This document shows, piece after piece, positions 23,795-29,464 of a DNA stretch of 29,464 bases. Both the position numbers and the translations under genes were made by a program. Source of the stretch: Methanobacterium sp. UBA375 (GTDB lineage: Archaea; Methanobacteriota; Methanobacteria; Methanobacteriales; Methanobacteriaceae); the NCBI GenBank assembly GCA_002495625.1, contig DAGC01000009.1, forward strand, positions 31,637-61,100, read 5' to 3'. The notes under the pieces are model-generated. The model searched no databases, had not been told where the DNA came from, and saw only the letters and a program-made list of their open reading frames with translations. The stretch's first letter is position 1; each line of letters opens with the position of its first letter.

Positions 23795-24379
23795 GTGGAC
23801 TTAATGATAAAAAATAAAACAACCGCAATTATACTGGCAATTTTAACATTCATTCTAGGAAGCATTCTACTCACGAGCATCATATTCTATCTCTTTGGAT
23901 ATCCCCTCTCATCCCTAGCAGAACATCAACTGTACTTTTTCTTCGCGATTCTAGTTAGTGCGGTGCTTGCATCCATTGTTTATGGGCGGGGCAGCAAGGA
24001 ACGAGCTTCTAACGTGGCTAAAATTCTAGAAAACACGTTGAGCATATCGGTTGAAGAAAAGGATATCTGGAAAATATTGAATACCATAGAGCAATTACCT
24101 CCTTACGTGGTAGAAAAATATGTTTCACTAGATATAAATGCCGTGGAAGAGTTTGAAGACCAGATAAAAGATTATAAAAACAAATTAAGTGAGGAAGACC
24201 TGTTAAAAATAAGGAAAATCATAGATACTCCTGTAGAAGATCTTCAAGATGTGTTAAGTGAGTTATATCAGGAAACAAACATGGAACAGTTTAAAATAAT
24301 GGTCGACCCCCAGGCAAAGCCATTGATTGATTTGAATATACAGGAACTTAGACGGATTTTGTTTGTTCAAAAAGAATGA
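23795..24379 (+). CDS. Unrecognised membrane protein with a helical cytoplasmic domain
   Basis: I do not recognise this 194-residue protein. It has two hydrophobic segments (about residues 10-33 and 46-63), then ERASNVAKILENTLSISVEE and a long, charged, mostly helical region of about 120 residues ending near RRILFVQKE. It has no cysteine cluster or nucleotide motif. The GTG at 23795 or the ATG at 23804 may start it. There is no ribosome site, but a TATA-like AAATTATATTAA near 23762-23773 would put the transcription start at the start codon, so the mRNA may be leaderless. A soluble effector or sensor domain behind two helices is the simplest picture; no function can be given. Confidence 0.6.
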   Translation: MDLMIKNKTTAIILAILTFILGSILLTSIIFYLFGYPLSSLAEHQLYFFFAILVSAVLASIVYGRGSKERASNVAKILENTLSISVEEKDIWKILNTIEQLPPYVVEKYVSLDINAVEEFEDQIKDYKNKLSEEDLLKIRKIIDTPVEDLQDVLSELYQETNMEQFKIMVDPQAKPLIDLNIQELRRILFVQKE

Positions 24380-24473
24380 ACACTTGAATTTCTTCTGGGT
24401 TTATTTTTTCCAGATGCTGCCTCTCTATTTAACATTTTTAATCTCAAGTTTCCAAACATCTTAACACCATGTA

Positions 24474-24512
24474 TTGTAAGAGTTAATAAAATAATCCTCT
24501 TACAACTATTTT
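24474..24512 (+). terminator. Inverted repeat plus T-run between convergent genes
   Basis: TTGTAAGAG (24474-24482) pairs perfectly with CTCTTACAA (24497-24505) around a 14-base loop, and TATTTTTT follows on the plus strand. It could end the rightward membrane-protein transcript. It also lies directly after the stop of the leftward methyltransferase. Confidence 0.5.
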
Positions 24513-25141
24513 TTAATAGCCACAGTTAATCCATCTCCAATGAAAAGTATCGTGCTTTCTAAACGCGGATCATCTGCAACCATTTGGTTAAATTTATTAA
24601 TAGATTCAACTAATTCTTCATGACTTTTTTTAAACCTATCCATAACTGGAAACAAGGTATCCTCAGCAACTAATAGACCACCAGGCTTTAAAACACGAAT
24701 GCAATCATCAAATAATAAAGGATATAATCTTTTATCCCCGACATCTTGGAATATCGAGTCAAATCTGTCAGATTCAATTTGTGGAATTATTTCCTGTGCA
24801 TCTCCAGTTTTTACCTCAATAGTTTCTGCAACTCCCTCTCGTTTGAAATTTTTAATAGCTTGCTCTGCAACGTTTTCATCGTGCTCAATAGTGGTAATTT
24901 TACCCCCATATTCTTTAACGACGGTAGCCATGGACACAGTTGAATAACCTATACTAGTTCCTATTTCCAAAACATTCTGTGGACGAGTTAAGTAGAACAA
25001 GACCTGAAGTGCCCTGGAAACATCTTCGTCAACGATTGACCCAAACTTTTCGAGTTCAGTGGATTCAATGTATTCTGCTCGATTAACTCCCCTTTTCCCA
25101 TATAGGCCGTTGATATAACGACTTGCTTCTTTTAAATTCAT
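24506..25141 (-). CDS. O-methyltransferase-like SAM-dependent methyltransferase (family 3 type)
   Basis: This 211-residue protein has the O-methyltransferase family 3 pattern: NVLEIGTSIGYSTVSMA for motif I, KITTIEHDENVAEQA, then GDAQEIIPQIE and CIRVLKPGGLLVAEDTLFP. The usual FDxxFIDADK metal-binding stretch is altered here to FDSIFQDVGDKRLYP. In that family the aspartates of DADK bind the metal, so the change may affect activity. The substrate is unknown. I choose the ATG at 25141: AGGTGG lies ten bases upstream, and the GTG at 25153 would overlap that site. The gene follows the QueG-like gene on the same strand. Confidence 0.78.
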   Translation of the reverse strand: MNLKEASRYINGLYGKRGVNRAEYIESTELEKFGSIVDEDVSRALQVLFYLTRPQNVLEIGTSIGYSTVSMATVVKEYGGKITTIEHDENVAEQAIKNFKREGVAETIEVKTGDAQEIIPQIESDRFDSIFQDVGDKRLYPLLFDDCIRVLKPGGLLVAEDTLFPVMDRFKKSHEELVESINKFNQMVADDPRLESTILFIGDGLTVAIKK

Positions 25142-25178
25142 ATATAATTCCACCTAAATGCTCAATTTCTTTAAAATC

Positions 25179-25643
25179 TTATTTGGTTTCTTTAATAGGA
25201 GCATCAGTAAGTACCGTGCCCCAATTAACCGCAGAGCCCACTTCCCTTGTTACTAACATCCCATTTTTTTCGATATGCCCCAAATTTGCCAGATCTGCAA
25301 CCAATTCATGTAAAGAAACAGATCCTTCATCATTTATTACCCCTTTAGGTAGTGATAAAGCCTTATACCCTTCTTTTTCCAATGAACTGGTTATATGGTT
25401 AGTGATGCTTTTTAGTTGACAATTAGTCTCCTTGTAAATCGAGGAGGCTTTACTCATCAACATCTCATAGGTGATTTTATATGGAATCGTGACCCCTATG
25501 GAGATTGCTCGTGGATATTCCAATATCAAGGATTTGAACTGTCTAATTACCGCATTTTTTGCCAGGGACAGATCTACGATACCCAAAAAGTAATCATCAC
25601 ATTCCTTTTCTACGATCTTTCTTGCCTTGTCTTCAAATTCCAT
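25179..25643 (-). CDS. QueG-like N-terminal domain protein lacking the Fe-S half
   Basis: This 154-residue protein resembles the N-terminal domain of epoxyqueuosine reductase (QueG) and related double-cluster Fe-S proteins. Its C-terminal text is LGHIEKNGMLVTREVGSAV, followed by NWGTVLTDAPI. In QueG that point is followed by two ferredoxin-like clusters; here the protein stops within six residues, and no cysteine motifs follow in any frame before the next gene. It may be a separate domain or a truncated gene. I choose the ATG at 25643 because TAGGATG precedes it; the frame is open further upstream to 25694. Only 37 bases separate it from the O-methyltransferase, so the two may share a transcript. 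Confidence 0.6.
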   Translation of the reverse strand: MEFEDKARKIVEKECDDYFLGIVDLSLAKNAVIRQFKSLILEYPRAISIGVTIPYKITYEMLMSKASSIYKETNCQLKSITNHITSSLEKEGYKALSLPKGVINDEGSVSLHELVADLANLGHIEKNGMLVTREVGSAVNWGTVLTDAPIKETK

Positions 25644-25763
25644 AATAATACATCCTATTGGCTTTAAAATATCATATTTACTTTTATTTTTCATTATCCT
25701 ACCTTACGTATAAGATAAAAGATGTCCTCATTACGCATTTTATACTAGAGAAAATTGTAGATT

Positions 25764-26276
25764 TTACTTTCTATGAAATTTGGCCACTGCAGAAATGCCC
25801 GCACCCGTTCGCCATGTAATACGCGGTTTCAGCTCGCTGAAACGCCATCCATCAGCATTACACACCGCAACTGCTTCAAAAACACCCCCAGCAACGAAAT
25901 GCGTTTGCAATGACCTTGGATCGCTCTCCTCATCGGACCAGAGGTGCATCGCGGTCATGTTAGCTCGCAGTCGTGCAGTATCACCATCGAAGTCGATGAT
26001 GTGGTCGCTGGTGACATGATGAGTTGCACGAAAACGGCTGAAGGACTTGATTCTATCCGCAGCAATGGCTTCTGGGCCAACAATCGCTGCACCATTGGGA
26101 GCCACGAAGCGACCGTCCGGTGTGAATGTAGCCGCCATCGTCTCAACATTAATGCGTTTGTCGTCGATAACGCTGCAGAAGCGGCTTAGTAACTCACTAA
26201 TTTGCACACGATCGGCAAGTTCAGTAACCTCTATGGCTTTGGTTTGTTCCTGTTGTTTTGTTTCCTTTTCATTCAT
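25764..26276 (-). CDS. SnoaL-like (NTF2-fold) protein, probably transferred
   Basis: This 170-residue protein has the SnoaL_4 pattern: AIEVTELADRVQISELLSRF, then CSVIDDKRINVETMAATFTP and RFRATHHVTSDHIIDFDGD. The fold covers small bacterial isomerases, dehydratases and hydroxylases such as polyketide cyclases. The gene is richer in G+C than its surroundings: 30 of 60 in 25861-25920 and 35 of 60 in 25921-25980, against 17 of 60 in 25681-25740. Codons such as CGC and GCG are common. The ribosome site AGGAGG before ATG 26276 fits the host. Function is unassigned. A bacterial origin is likely, since SnoaL-like enzymes are uncommon in methanogens. Confidence 0.75.
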   Translation of the reverse strand: MNEKETKQQEQTKAIEVTELADRVQISELLSRFCSVIDDKRINVETMAATFTPDGRFVAPNGAAIVGPEAIAADRIKSFSRFRATHHVTSDHIIDFDGDTARLRANMTAMHLWSDEESDPRSLQTHFVAGGVFEAVAVCNADGWRFSELKPRITWRTGAGISAVAKFHRK

Positions 26277-26309
26277 GGTAATCCTCCTCTTTAATTGTAA
26301 ATAATGTTG

Positions 26310-26331
26310 AATAGTGAATTAATCCACTATT
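26310..26331. promoter_or_regulatory. Seven-base inverted repeat upstream of the SnoaL-like gene
   Basis: AATAGTG (26310-26316) and CACTATT (26325-26331) are perfect arms around eight bases, lying 34-55 bases before the start codon. It could be an operator or a weak hairpin; no function can be fixed. Confidence 0.35.
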
Positions 26332-26333
26332 AC

Positions 26334-26351
26334 AAAACGATAAATCGTTTT
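26334..26351 (-). terminator. Terminator after the ABC exporter operon
   Basis: AAAACGAT (26334-26341) and ATCGTTTT (26344-26351) form a strong palindrome with T-runs on both strands, 37 bases downstream of the permease stop. It separates the ABC operon from the SnoaL-like gene. Confidence 0.55.
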
Positions 26352-26387
26352 TTATCTCCCTCTTTTCATTCATTTAGTCTTACATTT

Positions 26388-27572
26388 TTATCGAGTCATC
26401 GACTTCCTAAAGAGTGGCACGGCGATGGTCATGGTGACCACTCCAAACGCCACCAGTATAAGTATCTGGGTCATCACATCCCCAATACCTGCATTTAAGA
26501 GCATTATCTTTCGCATGGCATCGGCAGCATAGGTAAGGGGAATGGCCTGTGAAATGGCCTGCATGAACCAGGGCATCTGCTGGATGGGATAGAAAATTCC
26601 ACCCAGGAACATCATGGGGAACATTAGGAGGTTCACGATCATGGTACCCGAAGCTTGATCCCCGGACATGGATATGGCCATTATTCCGATTCCTATGAAA
26701 CTGAAAATTCCCAGTAGGAGCATGAAGAAGGCTAGGAGGATATTTCCCTGGATAGTGACTCCGAAGAGGAATATGGCAATGGCCAGGATTATGATACACT
26801 GGATAAAGCCCCTGGTACATAGTGCTGCGGTTTTACCGATTATAACCGAGAGCTGGCTTATCGGTGCCGATAACATCCCATCGAAAGTGCCCATTTCCTT
26901 TTCTTTGGAGATGGCTTCTGGTATACCGGTCATGACGCTCATCATCACGATCATGATCATGAGCCCCGGTGCCAGGAAGTTGAAGTAGTTGGTCTCGCCG
27001 GGTATGGTGGTCTGGACATTCGGGATGTAGGGGAAGATCATGGCTTGAGGGTTAACCGGCTGATTTGTTTCACTACCCAACTGTACCACGTTGGCCTCGG
27101 CCTTCATGTTGTTCATGCCGCTTACTGTGGTAGATAATACTTGCTGGATCTGCATTGCACTTTGAGGGTTGCTGTTATCGATGTATACCGTGAAATCGGC
27201 GGATTTTCCATTGGTTATATTCTCAGAAAATCCGGGGGGTATGATAAAGACGCCATATATCCTTCCTTTATTTATAGCAGTTTTAGCCTCATCTACACTG
27301 GAATAACTCTGGAAATCCATGAAACTGGTGTTCTTATTCATAACTTCCAGCTGTGCTATGAATTCATTGCTTCCCTGGCCCTGATCAAGGTTAACCAGGC
27401 CCATTGGCATGTGTTGCTGGGTGGTTCCAGTGGGAAAGATGAATCCAAACATGACCAGGAACAGTAGTGGCATGAGAAATAGCGCAGCTAAAGACATCCG
27501 GTTGCGTTTAAGTTCCAGCAGGTCTTTAGCCATCACATGGTAACTGTCCTTTAATATCTTCGTCACATCCAT
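26388..27572 (-). CDS. ABC-2 type transporter permease
   Basis: This 394-residue permease has an N-terminal membrane helix (about 28-48), a large extracytoplasmic domain (about 50-195), and five to six C-terminal helices. One stretch reads NFLAPGLMIMIVMMSVMTGIPEAISKEKEMGTFDG (cited here as parts around residues 194-228), typical of the ABC-2 permease with the conserved E-xx-xGT block. Such transporters export drugs, lipids or peptides. The ATG comes four bases after the ATPase stop, and its ribosome site AAGGTGA overlaps that stop, so translation is coupled. The substrate is unknown. Confidence 0.9.
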   Translation of the reverse strand: MDVTKILKDSYHVMAKDLLELKRNRMSLAALFLMPLLFLVMFGFIFPTGTTQQHMPMGLVNLDQGQGSNEFIAQLEVMNKNTSFMDFQSYSSVDEAKTAINKGRIYGVFIIPPGFSENITNGKSADFTVYIDNSNPQSAMQIQQVLSTTVSGMNNMKAEANVVQLGSETNQPVNPQAMIFPYIPNVQTTIPGETNYFNFLAPGLMIMIVMMSVMTGIPEAISKEKEMGTFDGMLSAPISQLSVIIGKTAALCTRGFIQCIIILAIAIFLFGVTIQGNILLAFFMLLLGIFSFIGIGIMAISMSGDQASGTMIVNLLMFPMMFLGGIFYPIQQMPWFMQAISQAIPLTYAADAMRKIMLLNAGIGDVMTQILILVAFGVVTMTIAVPLFRKSMTR

Positions 27573-27576
27573 GGTT

Positions 27577-28593
27577 TCACCTTACCCTCGCCTTGGGTGC
27601 ATTTCCGTGACCATGGTGAGCTGGAGAGGCTTTTTCACTGGCCTCATCCCGCATTTGTTTACCAGTTACCGTCAGGAAAACATCCTCCAGTGTTGATTCA
27701 GTGCTGTTGGTTATGGAGGCAATACTTCCCCATTCCTGACGGATGGTGTCGATGATTCTATCCATGGCATCCGTACCATTTGCACTGATCTTCAAGTTAT
27801 GATGGTCCTGTTGAGCCAGGGTAGTCACACAGTCGAGTGCATCGATTTTTTCAATCAATTCCGATGTGAGGTTGGTAATTTTTATCCCAAACACCGTGTT
27901 ATCACTGCTCGATACCAGTTTTTTCAGGTTCTCCGGAGTATCTAAAGCAGCTATCTTACCGTGATCTATGATTGCCACTCGATCGCTTAGTGCTTCTGCT
28001 TCACTCATGGCATGAGTGGTTAATATCACCGTAACTCCGCTTCTATTGATATCTCTTATGATATCCCTTATGGAGAAGGTGGTTTGAGGGTCAAGGCCCA
28101 GTGTGGGCTCGTCCATGAATAGTATCTTTGGTTCTGGGAGCAGCGCCCTTATAACGTTGATCCGCTGTTTCATACCCGTGGAAAATTTGCTGATCTGTGT
28201 ATCCTTCCATTTTTGCATATCCACCAGTTCCAGCAGCTCATCAATTCTTCCCTCTAACTTCTGTTTGGGTATATCATAGAGTTTCCCAAAGAATCGGAGG
28301 TTTTCAGCTGCAGTTAATCGGTCATACATGATCATCTTCTCTGCGACCAATCCTATGTTCTCTCGGACCCTGTCAGATTCTTTTACCAGATCGAAACCAG
28401 CGATCTTAGCATAACCAGAGGTGGGCTGGGCAAGTGTGCAGAGCACCCTTATCGTGGTACTTTTTCCTGCTCCGTTTGGGCCTAAAAATCCGAATATTTC
28501 CCCTTCCTTTACGTTGAGTGATAACTTGTCCACTGCAGTGAAGTTGCCGAATTTTTTGGTGAGGTTATGAATTTCTATGGCGTTTTTTGTCAT
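27577..28593 (-). CDS. ABC transporter ATP-binding protein (DrrA-like)
   Basis: This 338-residue protein has Walker A GPNGAGKST at 38-46, a degenerate signature FSTGMKQR at 137-144, Walker B ILFMDE at 157-162, and an H-loop LTTHAMSEAEAL. A C-terminal domain of about 110 residues follows, ending in a His-rich tail (PAHHGHGN). The layout fits exporter ATPases of the DrrA/CcmA group, which pair with ABC-2 permeases. AGGAGG lies nine bases before the ATG. It is probably in one unit with the PadR regulator, 99 bases upstream; a promoter in that gap is also possible. Confidence 0.93.
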   Translation of the reverse strand: MTKNAIEIHNLTKKFGNFTAVDKLSLNVKEGEIFGFLGPNGAGKSTTIRVLCTLAQPTSGYAKIAGFDLVKESDRVRENIGLVAEKMIMYDRLTAAENLRFFGKLYDIPKQKLEGRIDELLELVDMQKWKDTQISKFSTGMKQRINVIRALLPEPKILFMDEPTLGLDPQTTFSIRDIIRDINRSGVTVILTTHAMSEAEALSDRVAIIDHGKIAALDTPENLKKLVSSSDNTVFGIKITNLTSELIEKIDALDCVTTLAQQDHHNLKISANGTDAMDRIIDTIRQEWGSIASITNSTESTLEDVFLTVTGKQMRDEASEKASPAHHGHGNAPKARVR

Positions 28594-28692
28594 TTCCCTA
28601 TTCCTCCTTGTTTTATTAGGCTAGAAAAAGCTCTGAGTATCACAGATAATTTTAGAGCAGGTCTTTCGCATTAAATAATGAGTATAATTAAT

Positions 28693-29217
28693 TTATTCTT
28701 CATTTAACGATTCTTCTATTTTTTTTAGCCTTTCACTTAATTTTCCTATCATTTCTTTGTGTGTTTCAAGTTTAGATTTTTTAATATCTTCTAGATAGGA
28801 CACGTATACCTCTATTTCTTTTAATGCTGTTTCAGTGGGGATTATTCCACGTTCCCTTTCTCGGAAGTGTTTTAAACGACCGGTTAGTTTAGAGACTACT
28901 TTAGCCCCCTTTTCAGTTAACTCATATTTCCCGTCTTCTCGTTTGCTGATTAAATCCTCTTCAACCATTTTCTTGAGCATAGGATATACCGAGCCCGGTG
29001 AAGGTCTATGAGTTCTGAAACCCTTAGATCGTCCCCCCAATCTCATCACTTCTATATCGTGTTGATGTTCCTGTATGGAATCCATGATCTCCACACCGTT
29101 TCCTGGACCGTGTTCATCCAGTACGTGCAGTATCCAGATCCTTAAACCCCCGAATTTCTGCATTTCCTCCATTTTCTCATGGCATTCCCGGTGAAAGTTT
29201 CTAAATGTATCCCACAT
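28693..29217 (-). CDS. PadR-family transcriptional regulator
   Basis: This 174-residue protein has a winged helix-turn-helix domain (about residues 20-108). It reads LRIWILHVLDEHGPGNGVEIMD and RPSPGSVYPMLKKMVEEDLI, the latter being the PadR recognition helix, followed by ELTEKGAKV. A charged C-terminal helical region follows, used for dimerisation in the family. PadR proteins repress nearby transporters, as in LmrR with its ABC pump, and usually control themselves. The start ATG has AGGAG nine bases upstream. The inverted repeat at 29294-29398 upstream fits an operator. The inducer is not known. Confidence 0.92.
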   Translation of the reverse strand: MWDTFRNFHRECHEKMEEMQKFGGLRIWILHVLDEHGPGNGVEIMDSIQEHQHDIEVMRLGGRSKGFRTHRPSPGSVYPMLKKMVEEDLISKREDGKYELTEKGAKVVSKLTGRLKHFRERERGIIPTETALKEIEVYVSYLEDIKKSKLETHKEMIGKLSERLKKIEESLNEE

Positions 29218-29246
29218 AAATCATGTCTCCTGTGTTGTGAATCATA

Positions 29247-29300
29247 TTAGATTGTCTAACAGCTTATTGTGAATTCATATTCGACTATCAAACAGCCGAT
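29247..29300. promoter_or_regulatory. Direct repeats and a small palindrome upstream of padR
   Basis: TTAGATTGTCTAA (29247-29259) is a palindrome with a three-base centre. The stretch TTAGATTGTCTAACAGC is partly repeated as TTCGACTATCAAACAGC about 32 bases further (12 of 17 bases the same by my count), roughly three helical turns. It may be extra PadR binding or chance. Confidence 0.3.
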
Positions 29301-29398
29301 ATATATCGATAACTTGATAATGGAGGCGGTTTAATATCTTCATATTTATGGTAGGCTCGAAAATTTTTGAAGATAATATCAAGTTACCGATATCGGCT
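29294..29398. promoter_or_regulatory. Long imperfect inverted repeat, likely PadR operator pair
   Basis: The left arm (29294-29319) and right arm (29377-29398) are reverse complements over about 22 bases: both contain TATCAAGTTA, then CGATA and TCGGCT in that order. The left arm has four extra bases in the middle. Each arm also holds small palindromes such as CCGATATCGG at 29387-29396. About 57 bases lie between the arms. One arm lies near the padR promoter; the other is next to the TATA box of a rightward gene. Confidence 0.65.
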
Positions 29399-29418
29399 AA
29401 TCGATATTGGTGTGGAAG

Positions 29419-29430
29419 TTATATAAATAG
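29419..29430 (+). promoter_or_regulatory. TATA box of a rightward gene beyond the window
   Basis: TTATATAAATAG on the plus strand, preceded by a purine-rich GTGGAAG that fits a BRE element, is a strong archaeal promoter. Its transcript would start near 29453 and enter sequence outside the window. The right arm of the inverted repeat lies 20 bases upstream, so this gene may share control with padR. Confidence 0.5.
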
Positions 29431-29464
29431 TTTGCGGTTTCACGGGTCTGTAAAGTTATTGGGT

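Noticed and set aside
21305..26276. The accessory region as an integrated virus, plasmid or defence island
   Set aside because: I see no integrase, transposase, attachment repeat beside the tRNA genes, structural protein or nuclease; only mixed single genes and one remnant.

Overview
The window is about 29.5 kb of archaeal chromosome from a hydrogenotrophic methanogen. I infer a mesophilic Methanobacterium-like member of the Methanobacteriales. The reasons are an energy-converting hydrogenase B (Ehb) operon, formylmethanofuran:tetrahydromethanopterin formyltransferase (Ftr), archaeal TATA promoters, GGAGGTGA-type ribosome binding sites, and an intron in tRNA-Trp at the archaeal 37/38 position. 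The base composition is moderate to AT-rich. The species cannot be fixed from the sequence alone.

Positions 1-6341 (minus strand) hold the first twelve genes of the ehb operon, ehbA to ehbL; ehbL runs off the left edge. ehbA-J are small membrane proteins related to Mrp antiporter and Mbh/NuoN-type subunits. ehbK is a polyferredoxin with fourteen iron-sulfur motifs, and ehbL is a two-cluster ferredoxin. The catalytic hydrogenase subunits should lie just outside the window. The complex uses ion-motive force to reduce low-potential ferredoxin with H2. A TATA box about 130 bases upstream of ehbA marks the promoter.

Positions 6602-17065 carry mostly housekeeping genes: a YdjM-like membrane protein, an aspartoacylase-family zinc enzyme, argG behind a four-copy tandem repeat, two PPOX-fold flavoproteins (one directly ahead of ftr), an MBL-fold protein of the dihydropterin-synthase-like group, the fused NAD(P)HX repair enzyme, a flippase-like membrane protein, a PepSY protein, an MJ0936-type phosphodiesterase and a secreted C39-like peptidase. 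The peptidase appears to start at a non-canonical ATT codon.

Positions 17345-21694 hold a slipin, a CPA2 antiporter with TrkA domains, a glyoxalase-II-like MBL protein, tRNA-Trp with a 68-base intron that is itself a box C/D guide RNA, tRNA-Cys, and a DUF3221-like exported protein.

Positions 21695-26340 look like accessory DNA. They hold a HEAT-repeat protein coupled to a methyltransferase, the decayed tail of a GNAT acetyltransferase, an unrecognised membrane protein, a second methyltransferase, a truncated QueG-like protein, and a GC-rich SnoaL-like gene that looks transferred. Positions 26388-29464 hold a PadR regulator with a two-gene ABC exporter. A long imperfect inverted repeat, the likely PadR operator, sits between this operon and a probable divergent gene beyond the right edge.

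I did not find a wholly new multi-gene system. The most unusual signals are the tRNA-Trp intron guide (C34 only), the argG repeat array, the apparent ATT start, the PadR operator pair and the QueG-like stub.
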